From assembly GCA_947178575.1 (NCBI GenBank), contig CAMWYX010000003.1:1-64000 (forward strand): 64,000 bases of DNA, given 5' to 3'. Source of the stretch: an uncultured Ruminococcus sp. (lineage in GTDB: Bacteria; Bacillota; Clostridia; Oscillospirales; Ruminococcaceae). The notes under the pieces were generated by a model, which was not told the origin of the DNA, did not search any database, and was given only the letters and a program-made list of their open reading frames with translations. The stretch's first letter is position 1; each line of letters starts with the position of its first letter. Below are positions 21,209 to 30,697 of the stretch, piece after piece. Made by a program: the position numbers and the translations under genes.

Positions 21209-21263
21209 AAAAATAACCTCCCCTGATTAAGAATTTGTTTTTTAACAAATTATCGACTACATA

Positions 21264-21292
21264 ATTATAGCATATTTTTTCCATACGGTCAA
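21264..21292 (-). promoter_or_regulatory. Promoter of GS-III gene
   Basis: Minus strand TTGACC - 17 nt - TATAAT. Confidence 0.75.
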
Positions 21293-21369
21293 TATTCCGG
21301 AGACAAAAAAAATAAAATGGCAGGTGCTACAGATTTATTTATTATGATTGAAAAAAATCTGTAAAACTA

Positions 21370-21398
21370 TTGCAATATTTATTTGTTTCTGATATAAT
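21370..21398 (+). promoter_or_regulatory. Promoter of GH3 beta-glucosidase gene
   Basis: TTGCAA - 17 nt - TATAAT. Confidence 0.7.
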
Positions 21399-21476
21399 TT
21401 AGGAGAAACATGAATTTGTTTTCAGTAAAAATAAAATCAGGATTTATGTTATATTTTTATGGAATGAGGAAAATCT

Positions 21477-24230
21477 ATGAATAAAATTCTTGACTGGGAG
21501 AAATATCTCCGTACTGCTTCCGATACGGTAGCAGAGGGAATTGTAATGCTGAAAAATGAAAATGAAGCTCTTCCTCTGAATACCGATGAAACTGTATCTG
21601 TTTTCGGACGGATTCAGCTCCATTACTATAAAAGCGGAACAGGTTCGGGCGGAATGGTAAATGTATCATACGTAAAGAATATTATTGACGGACTTCGTGA
21701 CAACGGCGTGAAGCTGAACGAAAAGCTGTATGGAATATACACGGAATGGGTTGAAAAAAATCCCTATGATGTCGGCACAGGCTGGGGAGCAGAGCCATGG
21801 GCTCAGGAAGAAATGCCTCTTGATGAAGAAATCGTTGCAGAAGCAGCCGACATCAGCGGAACAGCCGTTGTTATAATCGGCAGAACCGCCGGCGAGGAGC
21901 AGGACGTTAAATATAAAGCCGGTTCGTTTTTACTGACGGATACGGAAAAGGATATGCTGATTAAAGTCCGCCGGAATTTCAGAAAAGTTGTTGTACTTCT
22001 TAATGTAGGGGGACTGATAGACCTTAATTTTATCGAGGAATGCAATCCCGATGCTCTGATGTATGTATGGCAGGGCGGAATGACCGGAGGAACAGGCACA
22101 GCTGATGTTCTTACCGGTAAAGTATCGCCTTCCGGCAGACTTCCCGATACCATTGCATACAATATTGAAGATTATCCGTCGCATAAATTTTTCGGTGATT
22201 TGAATAAAAACCGCTACAGCGAGGATATTTACGTCGGATACAGATATTTTGATACATTTGCTCCCGAAAAAGTCCGCTATCCTTTCGGCTACGGATTGTC
22301 ATACACGACTTTTGAAACAAAATATCTTTCGTCTGATGACAGTCAGTACTCTGTAACTGTATACGTTCAGGTTACGAATACCGGAAAATTCAGCGGAAAA
22401 GAAGTCGTTATGCTTTATGCCGAAAAGCCGTGCGGAAAACTCGGACAGCCGAAAAGAGTTCTGTGTTCGTATGCCAAAACAAAAACTCTTGCCCCGAATG
22501 AAACAGAGATTTTAACTCTTGAAACAAATCTGAAAGAACTTGCATCTTACGATGATTCCGGAGTTACAGGTCACAAAAACTGCTGGGTACTTGAAAAGGG
22601 TGATTATGATTTCTATATTTCGGGTCATTCCGAAAGATGTGTAAGAATAGGCATATCTTCCGATATTGTTGTAAAGGAATGTAAACAGGCACTTGCTCCG
22701 GTTGAGCTGTTCGAGCGTATGGCAAATCACGGCGGACTTGTTTATGAATCCGTACCGCTCAGCGAGGTTGACGAAAACGCACGGCGAACCGAAAATCTTC
22801 CTGCCGAACTTGAATATACCGGAGACAGAGGAATAAAACTTTCAGACGTATATTCCGGAAAAAATACGATTGATGAATTTATATCACAGCTTTCGGACGA
22901 GGAACTTTCCTGTATCATAAGAGGCGAGGGCATGGGAAGTCCCCGTGTTACAGCAGGGACGGCGAGTGCATTCGGCGGAGTTGCCGATTGTCTCACAAAA
23001 TACGGAATCCCTGCCGCCTGCTGTTCGGACGGACCTTCCGGAATGCGTCTTGACTGCGGTACAAAGGCATTCAGTCTGCCTAACGGAACGCTGATTGCAT
23101 CGACTTTCAATACCGAACTTATCGAAGAACTTTTTGAACTTCTGGGACTTGAAATGACTGCAAACAAGGTTGATACGCTACTCGGACCAGGAATGAATAT
23201 TCACCGCCACCCGCTTAACGGACGTAATTTTGAATATTTTTCGGAAGACCCGTATCTCACCGGAACAATGGCGTCAGCCGAACTCCGTGGACTGCATAAA
23301 TCCGGAGTTACCGGAACTATCAAGCATTTCTGTGCAAACAATCAGGAGACAAACCGGCATTTTGTTGATTCTGTTGTCTCGGAACGTGCACTCAGGGAAA
23401 TATATATGAAAGGCTTTGAAATTGCCGTAAAATCAGGAAACGCTGACAGTATAATGACGGCATACGGAAGTATAAACGGTCTGTGGGCTGCCGGAAATTA
23501 TGATTTAAATACTCAGATTCTGCGTAATGAATGGGGATTTGACGGCATAACAATGACAGACTGGTGGGCGAATATCAGCAGACGTGGCTGTAATCCGGAC
23601 AAGACCGATTTTGCAGCAATGGCAATGGCTCAGAACGATTTGTATATGGTATGTGCAGACGGCTCGGAAAATGATGACAATACTCTTGAAAGTCTCGGAA
23701 CGGGAGAACTCAGACGCAGTGAACTTCAGCGTAATGCCTCGAATATCTGCCGTTTCCTGCTCCACACAAACGCATTGAAACGGACTATGGGAATCGCTGA
23801 TACAATCGAGATAATAAACCGTCCGGAAGAAGATATTTCATCGGGAGAACCCGTGGAATATCACGAATGCGACAAGAATTTTACTCTTGATTTAAGCAAT
23901 ATAAAATCCGAAAAAGGAAAGGATTACAGTTTCGGTCTGATTGTAAATAATGCAGGCTGGTATAAGATTACGGTTACGGCATCTTCAGAGCAGAGCGAAC
24001 TTGCACAGATACCGCTTACCATATTCACAATGGGAACTGCAAGCGCGTCATTCACATGGAACGGCACAGGGGGAAAGCCTGTTTCATTCAGCAAGGAAAT
24101 ACCGATGTTCTCACATTTTACAGCTGTACGTCTGTATTTTGCACAGAACGGACTTGATTTGATTAATATACGCTTTGAGATGACCGACCGTACTGTTTCG
24201 CCTACAGAACTCACAACGGAGGACTTATGA
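21477..24230 (+). CDS. Glycoside hydrolase family 3 beta-glucosidase, domain-permuted
   Basis: GH3 C-terminal domain at the N-terminus (EGIVMLKNENEALPL), FnIII-like segment, then GH3 N-terminal catalytic domain (PSGMRLD, GPGMNIHRHPLNGRNFEYFSEDP, IKHFCANNQE, GFDGITMTDWW). Confidence 0.93.
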   Translation: MNKILDWEKYLRTASDTVAEGIVMLKNENEALPLNTDETVSVFGRIQLHYYKSGTGSGGMVNVSYVKNIIDGLRDNGVKLNEKLYGIYTEWVEKNPYDVGTGWGAEPWAQEEMPLDEEIVAEAADISGTAVVIIGRTAGEEQDVKYKAGSFLLTDTEKDMLIKVRRNFRKVVVLLNVGGLIDLNFIEECNPDALMYVWQGGMTGGTGTADVLTGKVSPSGRLPDTIAYNIEDYPSHKFFGDLNKNRYSEDIYVGYRYFDTFAPEKVRYPFGYGLSYTTFETKYLSSDDSQYSVTVYVQVTNTGKFSGKEVVMLYAEKPCGKLGQPKRVLCSYAKTKTLAPNETEILTLETNLKELASYDDSGVTGHKNCWVLEKGDYDFYISGHSERCVRIGISSDIVVKECKQALAPVELFERMANHGGLVYESVPLSEVDENARRTENLPAELEYTGDRGIKLSDVYSGKNTIDEFISQLSDEELSCIIRGEGMGSPRVTAGTASAFGGVADCLTKYGIPAACCSDGPSGMRLDCGTKAFSLPNGTLIASTFNTELIEELFELLGLEMTANKVDTLLGPGMNIHRHPLNGRNFEYFSEDPYLTGTMASAELRGLHKSGVTGTIKHFCANNQETNRHFVDSVVSERALREIYMKGFEIAVKSGNADSIMTAYGSINGLWAAGNYDLNTQILRNEWGFDGITMTDWWANISRRGCNPDKTDFAAMAMAQNDLYMVCADGSENDDNTLESLGTGELRRSELQRNASNICRFLLHTNALKRTMGIADTIEIINRPEEDISSGEPVEYHECDKNFTLDLSNIKSEKGKDYSFGLIVNNAGWYKITVTASSEQSELAQIPLTIFTMGTASASFTWNGTGGKPVSFSKEIPMFSHFTAVRLYFAQNGLDLINIRFEMTDRTVSPTELTTEDL

Positions 24231-24568
24231 TACAGATTTTCGGAACAAAAAAGTGCAGTGATACCCGCAAGGCAGAACGATATTTCAAAGAGCGAGGTAT
24301 AAAATATCAGTTCATTGATATGAAAGAAAAAGGCATGAGCAGAGGCGAATTTAATTCCGTTATACAGTCAGCAGGCGGTATTGATGAAATTATCAACGAA
24401 AATGCAAAGGATAAACAGACGCTTACACTTATGCGTTATTTATCCGAAAGCGACAGGACAGAAAAACTGTTTGAAAATCAACAGCTTATCAGAACTCCGA
24501 TTGTTCGGAGCGGAAAAAAATCTTGTGTGGGATATTGTTCCGATGTCTGGAAAAATTATATCGAATAA
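24227..24568 (+). CDS. ArsC/Spx-family thioredoxin-fold protein
   Basis: MIQIFGTKKCSDTRKAERYFKERGIKYQFIDMKEKGMS, RTPIVRSGKK; ATGA overlap with GH3 gene. Confidence 0.85.
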   Translation: MIQIFGTKKCSDTRKAERYFKERGIKYQFIDMKEKGMSRGEFNSVIQSAGGIDEIINENAKDKQTLTLMRYLSESDRTEKLFENQQLIRTPIVRSGKKSCVGYCSDVWKNYIE

Positions 24569-24706
24569 TTCTGAAATGTAAAATTTGTTATAAACACTTG
24601 CAGTTATTTCTGATTTGTGTTATAATGATTAAAGCAATAAAAAATCGGAATCTGTTTTTGGATTCTGAAAACAGATTCCGTAAATAAATTACAGGAGGTT
24701 TTTGTT

Positions 24707-26068
24707 ATGGGACTTATTAAAGCTGCTGTTTCGAGTATCGGTTCAACGCTCGGCGATACATGGAAAGATTATTTCTGCTGTGATTCTATGCCTCCGAACG
24801 TTCTGATGATGAAAGCAACAAGAAAATCCGGCAAGGGTTCATCAAACAAAAAAGGAAACGAAAACATCATCACAACAGGAAGTGTAATCGTTGTCAATGA
24901 GGGTCAGTGTATGATAATTGTAGACCAAGGTCAGATTGTGGAAGTCTGTGCCGTTCCGGGAGAATATACTTATGATGCTTCAACTGAACCGAGTATTTTC
25001 GTGGGCGGATTCAACGGAATAAAAGAAACTTTCAGGACTATCGGAAAACGTTTTACTTTCGGCGGAACAGCTGCACATGACCAGCGTATTTACTATTTCA
25101 ACATGAAAGAAATCACCGATAACAAATTCGGAACTCCGACAGCTGTTCCATTTCGTGTTTCATATCAGGATATAGGCAGGTCTTTTACGGTAGGGCTTCG
25201 CTGTAACGGAATGTATTCGTACAAAATAGCCGACCCGCTTCTTTTCTATAAGAATGTATGCGGAAATTCGGCAGGTTCATATACACGTGAACAGCTTGAC
25301 AACACATTGTACAGTGAATTTATGTCACAGCTTGCTCCGGCGTTTGCTAAAATTTCTTCTACAGTAAGATATGACGAGCTTAACACAAATACGCTTGCAA
25401 TCACTAATGCCATGAAAGAGATTATGACTGCCGAATGGCGTAATCGCCGTGGAATCGAAATATGCAGTGTTGCCATACGTTCTGTTTCCATTCCGAAAGA
25501 GGACGAGGATAAAATCAAGCAGTATGAGGATATGGCTTGGAACAGAGATGCCGGAAATGCTGCTGCAAAAATGGTTGAATCTCAGGCACAGGCACTCCGT
25601 GATGCCGCAAACAACAGAAACGGTACGGCTATGGGATTCTACGGAATGAATATGGCTCAGCAGATGGGCGGTCTCAATGCTCAGAATCTTTATAATATGG
25701 CTGTTCAGCAGCAGAATGCAAACAGCTGGAATTGTTCATGTGGTACGGTGAATACTGCTAAATTCTGTGCAAACTGCGGAAAACCAAAGCCGGCAGTATT
25801 AGGAAGCTGGTCATGTTCGTGCGGTACTCAGAACAGCGGTAAATTCTGTGCAAACTGCGGTAAGCCAAAGCCGGCAGACGGCTGGAGCTGTTCATGCGGT
25901 ACGGTAAACAAAGGAAAATTCTGCTCTGAATGTGGTAAGCCGAAGCCGGCGGACGCTCCGCTTTACAGGTGCGATAAGTGTGGCTGGGAACCTGACGACC
26001 CTATGAATCCGCCTAAATTCTGTGCGAACTGCGGTGACCCGTTCAATGAAGCCGATATTGTTAAATAA
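24707..26068 (+). CDS. SPFH domain protein (virion core-protein-like) with C-terminal tandem zinc ribbons
   Basis: SPFH-like N-terminal half; C-terminus with CSCGTVNTAKFCANCGKPKP repeats (four CxC/CxxC...CxxC ribbons). Confidence 0.88.
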   Translation: MGLIKAAVSSIGSTLGDTWKDYFCCDSMPPNVLMMKATRKSGKGSSNKKGNENIITTGSVIVVNEGQCMIIVDQGQIVEVCAVPGEYTYDASTEPSIFVGGFNGIKETFRTIGKRFTFGGTAAHDQRIYYFNMKEITDNKFGTPTAVPFRVSYQDIGRSFTVGLRCNGMYSYKIADPLLFYKNVCGNSAGSYTREQLDNTLYSEFMSQLAPAFAKISSTVRYDELNTNTLAITNAMKEIMTAEWRNRRGIEICSVAIRSVSIPKEDEDKIKQYEDMAWNRDAGNAAAKMVESQAQALRDAANNRNGTAMGFYGMNMAQQMGGLNAQNLYNMAVQQQNANSWNCSCGTVNTAKFCANCGKPKPAVLGSWSCSCGTQNSGKFCANCGKPKPADGWSCSCGTVNKGKFCSECGKPKPADAPLYRCDKCGWEPDDPMNPPKFCANCGDPFNEADIVK

Positions 26069-26166
26069 TATCTGTTTTCACATGAGAATGTGGATATATT
26101 CTGAAATTTCTGATATTCAGAAGTATTCAGTAAAATATTTCAATATAAGAAAGAGAGGTTATTAAT

Positions 26167-28005
26167 ATGTGCGGAATAGTCGGATTTACAGGCGACCATC
26201 AGGCTGCCCCGATACTGCTTGACGGTCTTTCAAAACTTGAATACAGAGGATATGATTCAGCCGGAATCGCTGTACGTGACGGCAATAACGAAACCGTTGT
26301 AATCAAGGCAAAGGGAAAGCTTGAGGAACTGAAAAAAATGACAAATGACGGTGAAGCCGTAAGCGGAAGCTGTGGTATCGGTCATACAAGATGGGCTACT
26401 CATGGCGAACCATCTACGCTTAACGCTCACCCCCATTCAAGTGATGATGAAAATGTAGTTGCTGTTCATAACGGCATTATCGAGAATTATCAGGAACTCC
26501 GTGAAAAGCTCTGTCACTGCGGTTATACTTTCAAATCACAGACAGACACGGAAGTTGCTGTAAAGCTGATTGATTACTATTACAAGAAATATAATGAAGG
26601 CCCTGTCAGTTCAATTGCACGTGCAATGGTGCGTATACGTGGTTCATATGCTCTCTGCGTGATGTTCAGGGATTATCCGGAAGAAATATATACTGCACGT
26701 AAGGACAGCCCAATGATAATCGGAATCACGGGCGGTGAGACATATGTTGCCTCCGATGTTCCTGCTGTTCTTAAATATACAAGAAACGTGTACTATATCG
26801 GAAATATGGAAATCGCAAAGCTCTCTAAGGGAAACGCTGTTTTCTATAATATTGACAGTGAGAAAATCGAGAAAGAACCCGTTGAAATAAAATGGGACGC
26901 AGAAGCTGCCGAAAAAAGCGGATACGAGCATTTTATGCTCAAGGAAATCCATGAACAGCCGAAAGTTATTCGGGACACTATAAATTCTGTTGTCAAAGAC
27001 GGAAAGATTAATTTCGGCGAACACGGTCTGACAGATGAAGAAATGAAATCAATACAGCAGATATATATTGTTGCCTGCGGTTCTGCGTATCATGTGGGAA
27101 TGGCTGTTCAGTACGTCATTGAGGAATTTACTTCAATTTCGGTACGTGTCGAACTGGCATCGGAGTTCCGCTACAGAAAAATGAAACTTGCCGAAAACAG
27201 TCTTGTAATCATTATCAGTCAGTCGGGAGAGACGGCGGACAGTCTTGCGGCTCTCAGAATGGCTAAGGACAGAGGAGTAAAGACATTTGGCATAGTCAAT
27301 GTAGTTGGTTCGTCGATTGCCCGTGAAGCCGACAGTGTTTTCTATACACTTGCCGGACCGGAAATTTCTGTTGCTACTACAAAGGCATACAGCACACAGC
27401 TTGTCGCAGGTTATCTTCTTGCGATGCAGTTTGCTCTTGTAAGAGGCGAGATGGAGCAGGAGGAATATGACAGACTTCTTGCTGAAATAAATACGATTCC
27501 CGATAAGATTGAGGAAATTCTGAAAGATAAGGAACGCATACAGTGGTATGCAAACAAGCTCGCAGGCTGTAAAGATGCATTCTTTATCGGACGTGGAATT
27601 GATTACGCTATCGGTCTTGAGGGAAGTCTCAAGATGAAAGAGATAAGCTATATTCATTCCGAGGCATATGCGGCAGGAGAACTCAAACACGGTCCAATCA
27701 GCCTTATTGAACATGAAATTCCGGTTATCGGAATACTGACCCAGCCGGAACTTTATGAAAAAACTGTAAGCAATATGGTTGAGGTGAAAAGCCGTGGAGC
27801 ATCTCTTATGGGACTTACGACATACGGCAACTACAATATGGAAGATTTAGCCGATTTCACGGTATATATTCCGCAGACAGACCCGCATTTTGCCGGAAGT
27901 CTTTCTGTAATACCCCTTCAGCTTTTAGGATATTATGTATCTGTGGCAAAGGGATATGATGTTGACAAGCCGAGAAATCTTGCAAAGAGCGTAACGGTTG
28001 AATAA
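26167..28005 (+). CDS. glmS: Glutamine--fructose-6-phosphate aminotransferase (isomerizing)
   Basis: MCGIVGFTG...KLEYRGYDSAGIAV, GIGHTRWATHGEPS, two SIS domains, terminal KPRNLAKSVTVE. Confidence 0.97.
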   Translation: MCGIVGFTGDHQAAPILLDGLSKLEYRGYDSAGIAVRDGNNETVVIKAKGKLEELKKMTNDGEAVSGSCGIGHTRWATHGEPSTLNAHPHSSDDENVVAVHNGIIENYQELREKLCHCGYTFKSQTDTEVAVKLIDYYYKKYNEGPVSSIARAMVRIRGSYALCVMFRDYPEEIYTARKDSPMIIGITGGETYVASDVPAVLKYTRNVYYIGNMEIAKLSKGNAVFYNIDSEKIEKEPVEIKWDAEAAEKSGYEHFMLKEIHEQPKVIRDTINSVVKDGKINFGEHGLTDEEMKSIQQIYIVACGSAYHVGMAVQYVIEEFTSISVRVELASEFRYRKMKLAENSLVIIISQSGETADSLAALRMAKDRGVKTFGIVNVVGSSIAREADSVFYTLAGPEISVATTKAYSTQLVAGYLLAMQFALVRGEMEQEEYDRLLAEINTIPDKIEEILKDKERIQWYANKLAGCKDAFFIGRGIDYAIGLEGSLKMKEISYIHSEAYAAGELKHGPISLIEHEIPVIGILTQPELYEKTVSNMVEVKSRGASLMGLTTYGNYNMEDLADFTVYIPQTDPHFAGSLSVIPLQLLGYYVSVAKGYDVDKPRNLAKSVTVE

Positions 28006-28025
28006 AAATCAGATAAAATAAAAAA

Positions 28026-28064
28026 CTGCGGAATGGTTTACAACACCATTCCGCAGAAATTTTT
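28026..28064. terminator. Bidirectional terminator between glmS and rubrerythrin
   Basis: CTGCGGAATGG-TTTACAACA-CCATTCCGCAG followed by AAATTTTTT; convergent genes. Confidence 0.85.
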
Positions 28065-28085
28065 TAATATTGATATTACACCGAA

Positions 28086-28637
28086 TTAACCGAAATATCT
28101 CTTGAGGAGACCCTCGAAAGCTTTGCCGTGTCTTGCTTCGTCCTTAGCCATTTCGTGAACTGTATCATGAATAGCGTCGAGATTAAGTGCTTTCGCTCTC
28201 TTTGCGAGGTCGAGCTTACCCTGTGTAGCACCGTGTTCGGCAGCGACTCTCTTTTCGAGATTTTCTTTTGTTGAAGATGAAACGACATCGCCGAGGAGTT
28301 CAGCGAATTTTGCGGCGTGTTCAGCTTCTTCGTATGCAGCTTTTTCCCAGTACATACCGATTTCCGGATAGCCCTCTCTGAAAGCTACTCTTGCCATAGC
28401 GAGATACATACCTACTTCTGTGCATTCGCCGTTGAAGTTAGCGTTAAGACCGTCGATAATTTCCTTATCCTCAACAGCCTTTGCGATACCTACTTCATGC
28501 TCGCAGGCGAAAACAAGTTTTTCGTCCTCTTTCTTTTCGATGAACTTTGAGCCGGGAACACCGCACTGAGGGCATTTTTCGGGAGCAGAATCTCCTTCGT
28601 GAACATATCCGCAAACGGGACAAACATATTTAGCCAT
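28086..28637 (-). CDS. Reverse rubrerythrin (N-terminal rubredoxin, C-terminal ferritin-like)
   Basis: N-terminal [27 protein letters not shown] rubredoxin; [40 protein letters not shown] diiron domain. Start at MAKYVC. Confidence 0.93.
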   Translation of the reverse strand: MAKYVCPVCGYVHEGDSAPEKCPQCGVPGSKFIEKKEDEKLVFACEHEVGIAKAVEDKEIIDGLNANFNGECTEVGMYLAMARVAFREGYPEIGMYWEKAAYEEAEHAAKFAELLGDVVSSSTKENLEKRVAAEHGATQGKLDLAKRAKALNLDAIHDTVHEMAKDEARHGKAFEGLLKRYFG

Positions 28638-28673
28638 GATAATTACCTCCATAAAAATATGATGAATCAGGAA

Positions 28674-28946
28674 TCAGACTGTGTGTTTTATTCTGTCATG
28701 TTCTTCGGCACGTTTTCCGTCATTGAAGCGGTCGAGAGTACCGACGAGATAACCTGTAATACGTCTTATCCTGTCAAAAGGGACATTGTTGAAATCAAAT
28801 TTCAGGTCAACGAAATCGCCGTCGAGTGTGACAGTCATTTCTCTTATTTCACGGTCGGGATATTTTTTTTCGCCGTAATCTATGTAGGCATCTATTTCAC
28901 TCTGTGAGAGTGTTCCGCCGACAACTTTAACATTCATATTATTCAC
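28674..28946 (-). CDS. Small protein resembling the C-terminal tail of anaerobic ribonucleotide reductase (NRDD family-like)
   Basis: 90 aa ending in RIRRITGYLVGTLDRFNDGKRAEEHDRIKHTV, reminiscent of the RxTGYL..LDRFN..K..E...R.KH end of NrdD. Confidence 0.65.
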   Translation of the reverse strand: MNNMNVKVVGGTLSQSEIDAYIDYGEKKYPDREIREMTVTLDGDFVDLKFDFNNVPFDRIRRITGYLVGTLDRFNDGKRAEEHDRIKHTV

Positions 28947-29022
28947 CTCGTAAAATTAAAACAAACAAATAAATTGAATAAAATGTATAATTTATCAGTC
29001 TCTGAAAACCTGATTTATGTAT

Positions 29023-29051
29023 ATTATATCATCTTGTCCTGAATTTGTCAA
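29023..29051 (-). promoter_or_regulatory. Promoter of NRDD-like/rubrerythrin operon
   Basis: Minus strand TTGACA - 17 nt - TATAAT. Confidence 0.8.
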
Positions 29052-29076
29052 TAGGATTTTTGTTTGCACCGTATAA

Positions 29077-29098
29077 CAAACAGGAATATTCCTGTTTG
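29077..29098. promoter_or_regulatory. 22-bp perfect palindrome, candidate operator
   Basis: CAAACAGGAAT|ATTCCTGTTTG overlapping the uppP -35 hexamer. Confidence 0.65.
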
Positions 29099-29124
29099 AC
29101 ATATCATTATAAATATGTTATAAT
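29096..29124 (+). promoter_or_regulatory. Promoter of uppP
   Basis: TTGACA - 17 nt - TATAAT. Confidence 0.85.
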
Positions 29125-29163
29125 ATACCTGTTTATAATTTCCGCAAAAGAAAGGATTTTTTT

Positions 29164-30048
29164 ATGATTATTGAATTTATAAAATCGATTATCCTCGGCA
29201 TAGTTGAGGGAATCACGGAATGGCTTCCGGTGAGCAGTACGGGGCATCTGATACTGGTTAATGAATTTCTTAAACTCAATGTAAGCGGTGACAGTAATGT
29301 CAATGATTCATTTATTGAGATGTTTGATGTTGTAATACAGCTCGGAGCGATTATGGCGGTTGTGCTGATATTCTGGAAGAAACTTTTTCCGTTCGGGAAG
29401 AAAAACAATGCACACCCTCTTAAACCGGAGGGGTTCGGGGCATATATCAAGACCGATATTTTCGTTATGTGGTTCAAGGTACTTGCGGCGTGCATACCGG
29501 CAGCGGTTATCGGTCTGATTCTTGATGACTGGATTGATGAACACTTCTATAATCCGTGGGTTGTTGCGATTGCACTTATTGTGTTCGGCGTGGCATTTAT
29601 TGTGGTCGAGAGCCGAAACAAGAACAAAAGGGCGAAAGTCAACAGTATTGACAATCTGACATATAAAGCAGCGTTTATAATCGGTATGTTTCAGCTTATT
29701 GCGGCACTTTTCCCCGGAACATCACGTTCAGGAGCGACAATAGTCGGTGCACTTCTTATCGGAATTTCCCGGACTGTAGCGGCTGAATTTACATTTTATC
29801 TTGCAGTTCCGGTAATGTTCGGAGCAAGTCTGCTGAAACTTCTTAAATATGACGGCGGATTTACGGGGATTCAGCTCGGCATTCTTGGTGTGGGAATGAT
29901 TACAGCGTTTATTGTTTCGGTATTTGTTATCAAGTTTCTTATGGACTACATCAAGAAGCACGATTTCAAGGCATTCGGCTGGTATCGCATAATTCTTGGC
30001 GGACTGGTGCTGATTTATTTCGGTGCAATGAGATTTATAAATTCATAA
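29164..30048 (+). CDS. uppP: Undecaprenyl-diphosphatase
   Basis: GIVEGITEWLPVSSTGHLIL, FPGTSRSGATIVGALLIGISRTVAAEFTFYLAVP. Confidence 0.97.
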   Translation: MIIEFIKSIILGIVEGITEWLPVSSTGHLILVNEFLKLNVSGDSNVNDSFIEMFDVVIQLGAIMAVVLIFWKKLFPFGKKNNAHPLKPEGFGAYIKTDIFVMWFKVLAACIPAAVIGLILDDWIDEHFYNPWVVAIALIVFGVAFIVVESRNKNKRAKVNSIDNLTYKAAFIIGMFQLIAALFPGTSRSGATIVGALLIGISRTVAAEFTFYLAVPVMFGASLLKLLKYDGGFTGIQLGILGVGMITAFIVSVFVIKFLMDYIKKHDFKAFGWYRIILGGLVLIYFGAMRFINS

Positions 30049-30157
30049 TTTCTGACCGGCGGGCATAGTCTGCCGGTTTTTTGTGAATACCGGTTCTGAT
30101 AACGTTAATTCCGGAATAAGATATAATATCATTGTTTATTTCGGGAGTGATATATAT

Positions 30158-30631
30158 ATGAAAAAACGTTCTGTGAATAAGCTGATATTCTACATTGTAT
30201 CTGCCGAAGCGGTCGGATTTCTTTCGGCGGTTTTTTCAGGCGGATTCAATGATTTTTACCTGAGCCGTGAAAAACCTCCTCTTCTTCCGCCTGCGTGGGT
30301 ATTTCCTTTAGTATGGATAATCCTGTATGCTGTCATGGGATTTTCTGCTGGTCTGATTCAAAACTCGGACAGTGAGGGTTATGAGAAAAAACAGGCTCTG
30401 CGGTTATACTGGATTCAGCTTTTTGTTAATTTTTTGTGGAGTATATTTTTCTTCCGGTTTGAAGCACTGACGATGGCATCAGTAACAGTGATTATACTTT
30501 TTATTCTTATTCTTATGATGATATATCTTTTCAGGAAAATCATTCCCTTGTCCGGAAATATCAACATACCATATCTGGTATGGACTGCATTTGCGACGTA
30601 TCTGACGATATACATAAGCATACAGAACTGA
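30158..30631 (+). CDS. TspO/MBR family protein
   Basis: REKPPLLPPAWVFPLVWIILYAVMGFSAGLI; five TM segments; ATG 30158 after GGGAGTG. Confidence 0.92.
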   Translation: MKKRSVNKLIFYIVSAEAVGFLSAVFSGGFNDFYLSREKPPLLPPAWVFPLVWIILYAVMGFSAGLIQNSDSEGYEKKQALRLYWIQLFVNFLWSIFFFRFEALTMASVTVIILFILILMMIYLFRKIIPLSGNINIPYLVWTAFATYLTIYISIQN

Positions 30632-30654
30632 AATATCTGACTGACAGAACATTA

Positions 30655-30697
30655 AAAAATTCCGTATCTTTTATTCAGATACGGAATGTATTTTTAT
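30655..30697. terminator. Bidirectional terminator
   Basis: TTCCGTATCT-TTTATTC-AGATACGGAA with T tracts on both strands. Confidence 0.8.

Noticed and set aside
21232-21251. Rex operator in the glnN leader (TTGTT...AACAA)
   Set aside because: Half-site spacing is 4 nt between TTGTT and AACAA instead of the 8 nt in the Rex consensus.
25725-25960. CRISPR-like spaced repeats
   Set aside because: Repeats are in-frame coding repeats of zinc-ribbon modules, imperfect and without spacers of CRISPR type.
26069-26166. Possible glmS ribozyme upstream of glmS
   Set aside because: Leader is under 100 nt and lacks the conserved glmS ribozyme core; only small AT-rich hairpins are present.
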